Below are positions 8,825 through 17,305 of a stretch of DNA of 64,000 nucleotides, piece by piece. Numbering within the stretch: the stretch's first letter is position 1; each line of letters begins with the position of its first letter. The translations under genes and the position numbers were made by a program. The stretch comes from JACDHG01 sp963811585 (lineage in GTDB: Bacteria > Actinomycetota > Actinomycetes > Propionibacteriales > Nocardioidaceae). The notes below the pieces were generated by a model. It was not told the origin of the DNA, ran no database searches, and saw only the letters and a program-made list of their open reading frames with translations. The DNA lies in assembly GCA_963811585.1 (NCBI GenBank), contig CAWERR010000008.1, positions 124,001 to 188,000 on the forward strand, written 5' to 3'.

Positions 8825-10674
8825 TTGTTGACTGCTGTGTCAAGGGTCTGAGCGACCAGGCTCACTGTGGGGTGATGTGGTAGGTCGTCCACGCGCACCG
8901 GCAGCGGGATGCACCAGTTCTCGCGCTCGGTCACGCCGGGCAGGTTCGGCCGGCGGCGACCGGCAACGGCGTCCTCAAGGGTCGCCGAGACGAGGATCGA
9001 GGGGACCCTGCCCAGCCAGCGATGTGCCGCCTCGACCGCCTGCTCGGCCGACGCATCGGCAGCGAGTCCCGCCTGCTCGCGCCAGCGTGACAGCAGCATC
9101 GCCCGGCCGCTGTCCAGCTCCGACTGGGGGGCGTCGACGTACCGGCTCTGCTCGTCGATGTCTGCCCCAGTCCACAGTCCGGCCACGGTCGGCAGGTCAT
9201 GCGTCGTCACGGCCGCCATCGCCGCGGGCGGCCAGGTTGCCGGGTCGTCGTCCTCGAACCACAGCAGGCGGTACGACAGCATCGCGTGGTCGGCGAGTGC
9301 TTCACGGACACCAGCCTCGACCGTCCCGAGGTCTTCACCGACGACGAGCGACTGAGCCCGGTGACTTTCGAGCGCGACGATGTCGAGCAGGTCCTCGCTC
9401 GGGTAACGGATATAGGCACCATCAGCCGGCGACGCGCCATCGGGGACCCACCACAGCCGGAACAGCCCCATCACGTGGTCGATGCGGATGCCGCCGGCGC
9501 TCCCCATCGTCGCCCGGATCGACTGGATGAACGGCACGTAGTCGGCCGCCCGGAGCCGCCACGGGACGAGCGGCGGCGAGCCCCAGTCCTGCCCCGACTG
9601 GTTGAAGATGTCAGGCGGCGCGCCCACCCGGACGCCCGTCGCGAGCGTGTCCTGCCACACCCACGCGTCTGCACCGCCGCCGTCGACTCCGATCGGAAGG
9701 TCCTGGAGCACGTTGAGGCCACCACTCGCATCGCGAAGCTGACCGTCGAGCAACCACTGGAGCCAGCACTGGAAGCGAACGTCGTCCAGGTGGTCCGCGG
9801 CGAACGTGGCGACGGCCGGTGCCGTGGGGTCGTGCAGGTCGTCCGGCCAAGCGCGCCAGTCCGGCCCATGCACCTGCGCGAGCGCCGACCAGGTGGCAAA
9901 TCCCGTGAGCGCCTCACCCTGCTGCGTGCACCACTCCTCACATGCGGCGCTGGCTCCGGTGGCCGTGAAGATGGCGGCCAATGCCTCCCGCTTCGCCGTC
10001 CACGTGGCGTCGCGGTCGATCAGATCCTCATCGCCGTATGCCGTCGCAGGTGCTGACCACCTCGACAGGTCGACGCGGTCGGCACCCGGCACATCCTCGA
10101 CCCGCAGGTAGATCGGGTTCCGGAACCGACGCGTGGCGGGCAGGTAAGGGCTCGCCTCCTGCGGCAGGTTCGGCGCGACAGCATGCAGCGGGTTGACGAG
10201 CAGGAACCCGGCCCCCAGCGTTTGGGACCACTCCCGGATCGCGCGCAGATCTGCCAGGTCGCCCATTCCCCAGCTGCCGCGCGAGCGGGCGGCGTAGAGC
10301 TGGACGGTCCACCCCCAGGCGCGCCACCCGTCCGGCAGCCAGCACCGGCCCGGCGACACGATGAGCCGTCGGGTGGCGCCGGCCGACGTACGAAGCCAGT
10401 GGTAGCCGAGCGGGAAGTCGGCAGGCAGCGCATCGCCGACGGCGATCGTCTGCCCGTCCTCGCAGTCGACCTCGACGTCACCGAGCCCAAGGGCACGGCC
10501 GGGCCGGGTCACGATCGGCCCGGTCGCGTCCAGGTCAGGCGGTGGCACTCCGATGACGTCGCGAAGCCGGCGGACGGTCTCGGATGCTACCTCGAGGACA
10601 CGATCAGAGGCGTGGACCCAGTGACTGTGGATGCCCCAGGCGTCAGGCTCGAGCAGCCGATCGAGGTCAGTCAC
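8818..10674 (-). CDS. malQ: 4-alpha-glucanotransferase (amylomaltase), GH77
   Basis: 618 residues. GH77 landmarks are visible: the nucleophile region GGIRIDHVMGLFRLWW, the acid/base region VVGEDLGTVE and the third carboxylate in TTHDLPTVAG. The enzyme transfers maltosyl or longer glucan units between malto-oligosaccharides in the cytoplasm during maltodextrin and glycogen turnover. The GTG at 10674 (MTDLDRLLEPDAWGIHSHW) was chosen because upstream in-frame sequence is low-complexity and overlaps an extragenic repeat. It stands alone and converges with the ATP-grasp gene at a shared terminator. Confidence 0.92.
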   Translation of the reverse strand: MTDLDRLLEPDAWGIHSHWVHASDRVLEVASETVRRLRDVIGVPPPDLDATGPIVTRPGRALGLGDVEVDCEDGQTIAVGDALPADFPLGYHWLRTSAGATRRLIVSPGRCWLPDGWRAWGWTVQLYAARSRGSWGMGDLADLRAIREWSQTLGAGFLLVNPLHAVAPNLPQEASPYLPATRRFRNPIYLRVEDVPGADRVDLSRWSAPATAYGDEDLIDRDATWTAKREALAAIFTATGASAACEEWCTQQGEALTGFATWSALAQVHGPDWRAWPDDLHDPTAPAVATFAADHLDDVRFQCWLQWLLDGQLRDASGGLNVLQDLPIGVDGGGADAWVWQDTLATGVRVGAPPDIFNQSGQDWGSPPLVPWRLRAADYVPFIQSIRATMGSAGGIRIDHVMGLFRLWWVPDGASPADGAYIRYPSEDLLDIVALESHRAQSLVVGEDLGTVEAGVREALADHAMLSYRLLWFEDDDPATWPPAAMAAVTTHDLPTVAGLWTGADIDEQSRYVDAPQSELDSGRAMLLSRWREQAGLAADASAEQAVEAAHRWLGRVPSILVSATLEDAVAGRRRPNLPGVTERENWCIPLPVRVDDLPHHPTVSLVAQTLDTAVNNP

Positions 10675-10740
10675 CCGACGATCATGCCTGGCCACGTCGC
10701 AGCGTCCGTGACCGGAGGCAGCCGCAGGAACACCTCCCGC

Positions 10741-10852
10741 CCTGGGCTTCCGGCGGTCGAGCCTGTCGAGACCCCTCGATGTCGACAAGCTCGACCTGGG
10801 CTAACGGCGGTCGAGCCTGGTCGACACCCCTCGATGTCGACATAGCTCGATC
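10741..10852. repeat. Tandem 54-bp extragenic palindromic repeat (two copies)
   Basis: Two copies with 54-base period begin at about 10741 and 10795; each contains CGGCGGTCGAGCCTG, then CCCCTCGATGTCGACA and a TCGAG/CTCGA-type inverted core. The GGTCGAGCCTGTCGAGACC motif resembles the REP-like palindromes scattered between genes in many actinobacteria. It lies in the 210-base gap between malQ and the subtilase gene, at the 5' side of malQ and the 3' side of the subtilase. Confidence 0.75.
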
Positions 10853-10883
10853 ACCAGGCGTAGGCGGAAGATGGAGACGGCGG

Positions 10884-13800
10884 TCAGCGGACGGGGATCA
10901 TCCCCAGCACGGTCTGGTCAACGGTCCCGCCGGATTGGTCTGTCGCCTGGGTGCGGAACGACAGACTCCCTCCGGGAACGAGCTTGTGCTTGGGCACTGC
11001 GCCACGGTAGGCGCCGTTGCCTGCTCGCTTGAGGGACACGGCTGACCAAGTGCTGCCGCCGTTGGTCGAAACTTCGAGTTGCGCGCCGGTGATCTTCGAC
11101 GGATCGTCCGCGCCGGCCAGGTGGCCGACCCGCAGCGTGACCGGGAGCGGGCCCCGCGTCGAGGCCTTGCCCAGGCCGTCCACTTCCACGTCGTACCAGA
11201 GCTGGAGCAGCGGCGGCGTCGTCGCCGACTGTTGCGTCGGATCGTCCGGTGGCTCAGACCTGAACGTCCAACTCGTCTGTGCCTGCTGGCTGACCGGGAA
11301 GACCTCCGGATCGAGCGCCCACCGCTGATCGAGGCGGAAGCTGCCGGGGCCGTCTGGCACTGGGAAGAAGCCGAACGTTCCGTCCCTGACCGCCACCTGT
11401 TCTCCGTCGCGGTACAGCGTCAGGCTCGAGCTGTCGACCGCGTGGCCGTCGACCCTGCCGAGGTGCGGCCCGTCCGACAGCGCGGTGTCGAAGAACATCG
11501 TGCTCGAGTTGTGGAAGCTGTCCACGACATCCGGATGCAGGCCGGCGGACCAGCGTGACTTCGTGTCCTCGCCCCTGGCGTAGATCTGCGTCTCGGGGTG
11601 GCACAGCCGTGATGCCTGGATCTGCTCGCTCGGCAGGAAGAGGCACTGGTACCACATCACGTCCGGCGCAGCGGTGACCAGTTCGACCTGCTTGCTGGGT
11701 ATGTCGACCTGCCGGTAGGAGATCAGCGCGATCCCCGACTCGTCAGTCATCCAGGCTCGACCCGCGAGCGTGCTGGCCGACCGCGACATCGCGCCGAACA
11801 TGTCCTCGACGCGAGCCAGGTCGTCGACGTCCCTCTTGGTCAACGCGGGAGACAGCGGGCTGGTGAATCTCGGCGCGGTCCGCAACAGCTCGTATGCCGA
11901 AGGCTGGCCGGGCGACACGAAACCGGTCCGCTCGAGGCGCCAGCGCAGGGCCGCCTCGAAAGACCCGTGGCGGACAGGCTTCGTGGGCGTGATGAAGATG
12001 CGGCCGGCGTTGATGTCGGCCGGGGAGAAGCCGGCGAAGTCGATGTAGCCGCCGCCCGTCTCGCTGTGCCGGGCGTAGCTGAGCGAGGCATGCACGACCC
12101 GCGTCGACGCATGGTGCACGTCCGGAGCTCGCAACCGCTCCGCTTTACGTGCGTCGATGGTGATCGAGGTGTCCTCCGTGATCGGAACCTCCGCCATCCC
12201 CGCAATCGTGAACGTCTGGCTCGGCGCAGTACCAGCCGGTGTGACGACTCGGGAGAAGGCGCTGTAGTGACCCGGTGCGATCCGTGCCGTGCCCCGGCCG
12301 TTCTCGTCGAGCTGAATGTTGTGGAACAGGTTTTTGACGCCGTCCTGCAGCTGCACGGATCCGCCGGCGTACGGGTCGCCGTTGCGGTCGATCACCCGCA
12401 CGTCGACGTCATACCGTGCGGGCTCGTCATAGAGGCCGACGGGCAGGTTGAGCAGTGACGTGCCCTCGGACGAGAAGGTCACCTTGCCTTGCCACAACCC
12501 GTCGTCGAACAGCGCGGGGTCGAGCGTGACCACGGTCTGCGCCTCGCCTCCAGCGGGGATCGTCAGCGTCGACGGGCTCGCCGTCAGGGCGCCCTCGGGA
12601 GCGAACACTTCGCCACCAGGGTTGAAGATCCCGCCACCGTCGAGCTGCTCCTGGTCCGTGATCGTGACGTCAACGGGGGCGGCGCCGTCGTTGGTCAGGG
12701 TGAGCGTGCGCGTGCGGACGGCTTCGTCGGGATGCCGTAGGTAGCCGTAGTCGAACGACGAGCGGTCTGCGGTGACGAACTGCGTCGTCGCCTGCGTGAG
12801 GTCGAGCCGTCCGCTGCCGTGGGTGTACGTCGTCTGGAACTGGGCCGGGTCGGCCGTCCCGACCAGCTCGGTCTTGACCTGTTGCCAGGTCCAGTCAGGG
12901 TGAGCTTGCATGACCAGCGCGGCCGACCCGGCGACGAGTGGGGTGGCCTGCGAGGTGCCGGACATGCCGACGTACACGTTGCCGGTGTGGGTGCCGGCTC
13001 GGGCACCGGGGATGTTGACACCGGGCGCAGCGATGTCGGGCTTCGCGCGGTAGCTGCCGCGTGTGGGTCCCTCGCTCGAGAACACCGCGAGAGAGTCGGA
13101 GGAGGTGACCGCTCCCACGGTCAGGGCTGAAGCAGCCGTCCCAGGCGAGTCGATGGTGAACGGGTTTCCTCCGAAGCCGCCGCGGTTGCCGGCCGCGACA
13201 ACGAAGAGCGTCCCCGACTGCGCCGTGAGGGTGTCGAGGGCCTGCACGAGGGAGTCGTCCGTGGTGCCCGCAGGGCCGCCCAGGCTGAGGTTGACCACGT
13301 CGGCTCCTTGGGCGACCGCCCACTCCATGCCTTCGATGACCCACGACTCCTGGCCGAAGCCGTCGTCGGCGAGCACCTTGCCGGAGATCAGGCCGACGCC
13401 GGGTGCGATGCCTCGGCGGGCACCGTCGGAGAGTGCGCCGGTGCCCGCCACCAGTGACGCGACATGGGTGCCGTGCCCGTTGCCGTCGACGGTGCTGCTG
13501 CCGTCAGTGAAGTTGGCCTGGTCATCGACCTGCCCGTCGAGCGTGGGATGGGCGGCGTCCACCCCGGTGTCGAGCACCGCGACCTTGACGCCGGCTCCGT
13601 CGAGACCGCTGTCGAACGCCGGCTGAGCCTTGATCTGGTTGAGGTAGGCGTCGAGGGCCGACGCCGTGACCTGCCGGTCGAGCGAGACCTGGCTGAGGCC
13701 TCCGAGCTCCCGAACGGCCACCGGGCCACGCAATTCGTCGACCTGGTTGAGCTCAAGCCCGAAGTCGAGGGCTAAGCCCTTGTCCAGCGTCACAGCGGTC

Positions 13801-14321
13801 GCATGGATGCTGCTCAGGACGTGCTCGGGCTCCAGCGCATCGCTCGCCGCAGCAAGGGTCCGCACTCCGGCGGCGCGTTCGACGATCAGCGGCAGCGTGT
13901 CGGTGGTCGCGTCGTCGTACCCCATCTCGACCAGTCCGGTGACGTCGAACAGCGCCGGGTCGAGCACCGACGGCACCAACCCGGCGACATCGGTGGGTAT
14001 GACGGTGACGCCACCGTCGTCGCGCCGCACGGAGAAGTCGGACACTGCCCCGGCGCGTGGGCCTCGACGCGGCTCGAAGGCGACCGTCGGCTGGTGACCA
14101 GCTGCCTGGCCGAGCGTGACCTTGTCGCCGGTGACCAGCGTGACAGTCGAGTACTCCCACGCGACGCCGTCTGCGACGTCAGGCGGTGCGGCGCTGGGGA
14201 CCTCTCGCGGCGACGAAGCGGCGGCGGGCCCGTCCAACACAGGCAGGCTCCCCAGCCCAACCACCAGCGTGGATGCGACGAGCAGGGGGAAGGACCGCCC
14301 GGACGGGCGAGATAGAGTCAT
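10884..14321 (-). CDS. Large secreted subtilisin-like serine peptidase (S8)
   Basis: 1145 residues with an N-terminal signal peptide (about 1-36, ending AAASS). The S8 triad is D251 (VAVLDTGVDAAHP), H283 (GNGHGTHVASLVAG) and S457 (GMSGTSQATPLVAGSAAL); N379 in AAGNRGG is the oxyanion Asn. Residues up to about 240 form a propeptide-like region. The 600-plus residues after the catalytic domain look like beta-sandwich (Ig/CARDB-like) modules probably used for substrate or surface binding. It is an extracellular endopeptidase. Its start faces the HTH regulator at 14409 across 87 bases, so that regulator may control it; this is inferred from position only. Confidence 0.92.
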   Translation of the reverse strand: MTLSRPSGRSFPLLVASTLVVGLGSLPVLDGPAAASSPREVPSAAPPDVADGVAWEYSTVTLVTGDKVTLGQAAGHQPTVAFEPRRGPRAGAVSDFSVRRDDGGVTVIPTDVAGLVPSVLDPALFDVTGLVEMGYDDATTDTLPLIVERAAGVRTLAAASDALEPEHVLSSIHATAVTLDKGLALDFGLELNQVDELRGPVAVRELGGLSQVSLDRQVTASALDAYLNQIKAQPAFDSGLDGAGVKVAVLDTGVDAAHPTLDGQVDDQANFTDGSSTVDGNGHGTHVASLVAGTGALSDGARRGIAPGVGLISGKVLADDGFGQESWVIEGMEWAVAQGADVVNLSLGGPAGTTDDSLVQALDTLTAQSGTLFVVAAGNRGGFGGNPFTIDSPGTAASALTVGAVTSSDSLAVFSSEGPTRGSYRAKPDIAAPGVNIPGARAGTHTGNVYVGMSGTSQATPLVAGSAALVMQAHPDWTWQQVKTELVGTADPAQFQTTYTHGSGRLDLTQATTQFVTADRSSFDYGYLRHPDEAVRTRTLTLTNDGAAPVDVTITDQEQLDGGGIFNPGGEVFAPEGALTASPSTLTIPAGGEAQTVVTLDPALFDDGLWQGKVTFSSEGTSLLNLPVGLYDEPARYDVDVRVIDRNGDPYAGGSVQLQDGVKNLFHNIQLDENGRGTARIAPGHYSAFSRVVTPAGTAPSQTFTIAGMAEVPITEDTSITIDARKAERLRAPDVHHASTRVVHASLSYARHSETGGGYIDFAGFSPADINAGRIFITPTKPVRHGSFEAALRWRLERTGFVSPGQPSAYELLRTAPRFTSPLSPALTKRDVDDLARVEDMFGAMSRSASTLAGRAWMTDESGIALISYRQVDIPSKQVELVTAAPDVMWYQCLFLPSEQIQASRLCHPETQIYARGEDTKSRWSAGLHPDVVDSFHNSSTMFFDTALSDGPHLGRVDGHAVDSSSLTLYRDGEQVAVRDGTFGFFPVPDGPGSFRLDQRWALDPEVFPVSQQAQTSWTFRSEPPDDPTQQSATTPPLLQLWYDVEVDGLGKASTRGPLPVTLRVGHLAGADDPSKITGAQLEVSTNGGSTWSAVSLKRAGNGAYRGAVPKHKLVPGGSLSFRTQATDQSGGTVDQTVLGMIPVR

Positions 14322-14408
14322 GTGTCGGTTCTATCCGGCCGCTGCGGCTATGCGCCACGTCCGCGGGTGGCGCGTTCCGGACATGTCGAGGACTGGACAG
14401 GAGGCGTC

Positions 14409-15392
14409 GTGCTCGAGGCCGTGGGGGTGTCCCCCGAAGTCGAGCGTGTCTACCGCGCCTTGCTCGCCGAACCGGGGAGCTCGGTGGCCGATCTGGCGCA
14501 TAATCTGGCGACAGCCGAGGATGACGTATGTCGGTGGACGTCCGACCTCGAGGAGCTCGGGCTCGTGCATCGCCCCGACACGGAGCCCGGCACGCTGATC
14601 CCGGTGCGCCCTGATGTGGCCGTCGACATCCTGGTCGCGCGCGAGCGGATCAAGCTCGACGAGGCGGCGATGGGTGCGCGTGCCCTGCTCAGCGAGATGC
14701 AGACGATGCAACAGCAGCGGCCCGAGAACTTGGTCGAGGTGGTGGTCGGGCAGTCGATGATCGCCAACCGCTTCGCCCAGCTGCTCAACACCACCGAGCG
14801 CGAGCTGATGGTCATCGATCGACCTCCGTATGCCGCTACGCCCGAGCAGACCGACGCGACGGTCCGGGGCAAGCTGCGCGACGGCGTCCGTGTGTGGGGC
14901 CTCTACTCACCAGACTCACTAAATCTCCCGGGTGCAGTCGACGAGGCGTTCAGCGCGGCCGACGCCGGCGAGGTGTCCCGGGTGCACCCGAAGGTGCCGA
15001 TGAAGCTAGCCATCTTCGACCAGCGGATCGCGCTGCTCCCGCTGGCCGTTGACCAGTTGGTCGACAGCGCCCTGGTCGTCCATCCGTGTGCGCTGCTGGA
15101 CGCTCTCATCGAGATGTTCAACTTGCTGTGGGGGCAGGCGTTGCCGGTGGTTGGCCCGGCCGATGCGGTTGCGCCGGGTGATGCGCGGCTGATGACGATG
15201 CTCGCCTCCGGCCTCAAAGACGATGCCATCGCTCGGCAGCTCGACCTGAGCAGCCGGACTGTTGGTCGACGAGTTGCCGAGCTGATGGACCGACTCGGCG
15301 CCAGGACCCGATTCCAGGCCGGCGTACACGCGCAACGCCGGCAGCTGCTCGACCCTGCCGTGGCCGACGACGACCGCAACTCGCCCCGCTGA
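14409..15392 (+). CDS. HTH regulator with N-terminal TrmB-like and C-terminal LuxR-like helix-turn-helix
   Basis: 327 residues from a GTG at 14409, chosen because AGGAGG lies 5 bases upstream. The start (VSPEVERVYRALLAEPGSSVADLAHNL) is a winged-HTH of the TrmB/IclR-like kind; the middle (about 100-245) resembles a phospholipase D-like or sensor-like fold seen in such regulators; the end (ARLMTMLASGLKDDAIARQLDLSSRTVGRRVAELMDRLGA) is a LuxR-type HTH. Architectures like this are common in actinobacteria next to secreted peptidase genes. It is divergent from the S8 peptidase, making that gene the likeliest target. Confidence 0.8.
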   Translation: MLEAVGVSPEVERVYRALLAEPGSSVADLAHNLATAEDDVCRWTSDLEELGLVHRPDTEPGTLIPVRPDVAVDILVARERIKLDEAAMGARALLSEMQTMQQQRPENLVEVVVGQSMIANRFAQLLNTTERELMVIDRPPYAATPEQTDATVRGKLRDGVRVWGLYSPDSLNLPGAVDEAFSAADAGEVSRVHPKVPMKLAIFDQRIALLPLAVDQLVDSALVVHPCALLDALIEMFNLLWGQALPVVGPADAVAPGDARLMTMLASGLKDDAIARQLDLSSRTVGRRVAELMDRLGARTRFQAGVHAQRRQLLDPAVADDDRNSPR

Positions 15393-15516
15393 CTCCTAAC
15401 GTCCGTGCAACCGAGCGCTATCGCGACCGCTGGCAAGGACGCAACGCGGGGGTGACTCCCAACGTCCGTGCAACCGAGCGCTATCGCGACCGGCGGCACG
15501 GACGCAACGCGAAGGA
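15391..15516. repeat. Tandem 63-bp repeat, two copies (orientation A)
   Basis: Two units start at GACTCC, 15391 and 15454, exactly 63 bases apart. Each has AACGTCCGTGC, then CCGAGCGCTATCGCGACC and, in the second, CACGGACGCAACGCG. GTCCGTG and CACGGAC can pair as a 7-bp stem. The first unit begins on the stop codon of the preceding HTH gene. The same element, reversed and with the same 63-base period, occurs at 19268-19393. Confidence 0.8.
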
Positions 15517-15535
15517 GCTAGCGCGGCGTGGCGGG

Positions 15536-16060
15536 TCAGTGGGGATGGACGATGTTGATGTCTTCGCAGTTGGGGGCGATCTCGTCGTTGCTGTCCTCGT
15601 CGACGTAGACGGTGTCGAAGCCCGGGCCGCAGTTGGCGTAGTCGCGGCCGTGGTCCTCACCGAAGTACGACAAGTAGATGGTGTCGTTGCCTGAGCCCGC
15701 ATACATCAGGTCGTGATGCGCGCCGCCGTCGAGCTCGTCGCGGCCAGCGTCGCCGTAGAGGGCGTCCTGGCCCAGGCCGCCGGTGAGGAAGTCGCGGTTG
15801 TCGCCGCCGCGCATGAGCTCGGGGCCGGCTCCGCCGAATAGCAAGTCGCGGCCAGGGCCGCCGCTCACGAAGTCTGGTCCGCCACGGCCGCGCAACTCGT
15901 CATTGCCGGCGAACCCGCGGATGGTGTCTTCGGAGGTGGTGCCGTTCAGGATGTCGTTCCCGGCTGTGCCGAGGACGGTCGCGGCCAGGGCCGGCGTCGC
16001 AACTGCGGCGACGAGTGCCAGGGCGGCTGCGGATGTTCCGAAGATGGTTGCGCGCTTCAT
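15536..16060 (-). CDS. Exported RTX-type calcium-binding repeat protein
   Basis: 174 residues. A clear signal peptide (about 1-26, ending PALA) is followed by tandem nonapeptide repeats of the GGxGxDxLxGG kind (GTAGNDILNG, GFAGNDELRG, GGPGRDLLFG, GGLGQDALYG, GDAGRDELDG, GSGNDTIYLS), which fold into a calcium-loaded parallel beta roll. Two cysteines near the C-terminus (CGPG and NCED) could form a disulfide. There is no enzymatic domain and no type I secretion system nearby; export is by Sec. A cell-surface or secreted structural role is likely but unproven. Confidence 0.85.
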   Translation of the reverse strand: MKRATIFGTSAAALALVAAVATPALAATVLGTAGNDILNGTTSEDTIRGFAGNDELRGRGGPDFVSGGPGRDLLFGGAGPELMRGGDNRDFLTGGLGQDALYGDAGRDELDGGAHHDLMYAGSGNDTIYLSYFGEDHGRDYANCGPGFDTVYVDEDSNDEIAPNCEDINIVHPH

Positions 16061-16127
16061 GGGGGCTCCTCTGTCGAGTGGTCTGTCGAGAGGAGGCGCG
16101 CATGCGCGCTTGTGATACGCGAGTTTC

Positions 16128-16778
16128 CTAGTCAGTGGGGGCGTGGTTACGTCGTACGCCGCGCGCCACGATCAGCGCTGCCACGAAGCCGCCGAGCACG
16201 CCGAGCGCTTCGTCGCCGAGGGTGTCCTCGTACGCCGTGTTGAGCTCCTTGCCTTGCCGGATGAACGAGTACCACTCCCCGAGCTCCCAGCCGATAGCCA
16301 GCAGGGCGCCGATCCCGGTCACGGTCAACACGAGCGCCCACGGAGGAGTGCTGAAGCCGCCGCGCACCACGAGGAGGCCGAAGCCCCAACACAGCAGGAT
16401 CCAGTTGAAGAAGTGGTTGGCGTCATCCCACCAGACGAGGGTGTCGTAGAAGTTAACGGTGTTGCCGGTGACGTCGATGAAGAAGGGAGCCATGATCAGC
16501 GCGAAGGCGGACCAGGGCATGGGGTACGTCGATCCGCGCCGGCGACGTACGAGCCACCACACCGCGGGAGCCGCAAGCATCATCGCCGGGTAGGCCAGCA
16601 GGCGCGCGCCGAAGGCCTTGCCCTCGAACTGCTCCCAATCGGAGATGACCCAGGTGGCCAGCGCAAGTTGGGCCACGGTGGCAAAGAGGATCGCCATCGC
16701 CCAGAAGAAGCCACGGCGAGCTGACCGGGTCACTGCCTCGAGGTCCGAGGGCGGGGCGAGCTGCGTGGGGGTGGCCAT
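16128..16778 (-). CDS. Multi-pass membrane protein, YjdF/DUF2238-like
   Basis: 216 residues with about six hydrophobic segments (for example FFWAMAILFATVAQLALATW, LLAYPAMMLAAPAVWWLV, WALVLTVTGIGALLAIGW, LGGFVAALIVA). The polar motifs WDDANHFFNW and WELGEWYS within the membrane region resemble the conserved His/Asp/Glu positions of the YjdF (DUF2238) family, whose function is unknown. The ATG at 16778 (MATPTQLAPPSDLE) was chosen; sequence upstream in frame lacks membrane-protein character. It lies between the RTX-type gene and the zinc-ribbon gene, all on the minus strand. Confidence 0.7.
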   Translation of the reverse strand: MATPTQLAPPSDLEAVTRSARRGFFWAMAILFATVAQLALATWVISDWEQFEGKAFGARLLAYPAMMLAAPAVWWLVRRRRGSTYPMPWSAFALIMAPFFIDVTGNTVNFYDTLVWWDDANHFFNWILLCWGFGLLVVRGGFSTPPWALVLTVTGIGALLAIGWELGEWYSFIRQGKELNTAYEDTLGDEALGVLGGFVAALIVARGVRRNHAPTD

Positions 16779-16894
16779 ACGGCAAGTGTGACACCGCACC
16801 CCCGTGCTGTTGGGTGAATGACCGCCTGACCGAGCGCGATCCCTCAACCGCACGACTGGCGGCCGCAACGGCAGCGATGGCCACCAGGGTGGGG

Positions 16895-17170
16895 CTAGAA
16901 GTCGAAAAGATCCCCGAGGAAGGAGTCCTTCTTCTTCTTTTTGTAGCCGCGAGAGTCGGAGCTGTGCTGATCGTCGTACCTCGACGTCTGCTCGGGACGG
17001 CGACTCTCCACCGGACGCGCGGGCGACGACTCAACCTCGGCGGAGCGATCAATGATCTTGTCGAGCTCGCCCCGATCGAGCCACACGCCGCGGCACTGCG
17101 GGCAGTAGTCGATCTCGACACCCTGCCGGTCGGTCATCTGAAGGACGGACTGGTCGACTGGGCACTCCAT
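16895..17170 (-). CDS. Small zinc-ribbon (zf-TFIIB) protein
   Basis: 91 residues from the ATG at 17170. C3 in MECPVD and the C-P-Q-C-RGVWLDRGEL motif form the zf-TFIIB zinc ribbon found in many short bacterial proteins of unknown role. The second half is charged and disordered with a run of five lysines (YKKKKKDSFLGDLFDF) ending in an acidic-aromatic tail, a layout often seen in proteins that bind nucleic acid or other proteins. A TTG 18 bases upstream is a weaker alternative start. Confidence 0.82.
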   Translation of the reverse strand: MECPVDQSVLQMTDRQGVEIDYCPQCRGVWLDRGELDKIIDRSAEVESSPARPVESRRPEQTSRYDDQHSSDSRGYKKKKKDSFLGDLFDF

Positions 17171-17305
17171 GCCGCTGGACTTTAGCAACGTGCGCCAACT
17201 GCCGCGCCCGACGCCGAACAGTGACAGACCGGATCGGCCGTCAGCCGGCGTTTGTCACCCGGAGATACTGTCGCTGCAGAGCCACGAGACGAGAGGCAGC
17301 AATCC

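Noticed and set aside
15391..15516. Tandem repeat as a CRISPR array
   Set aside because: Only two full units, no unique spacers between short repeats, no cas genes in the window.
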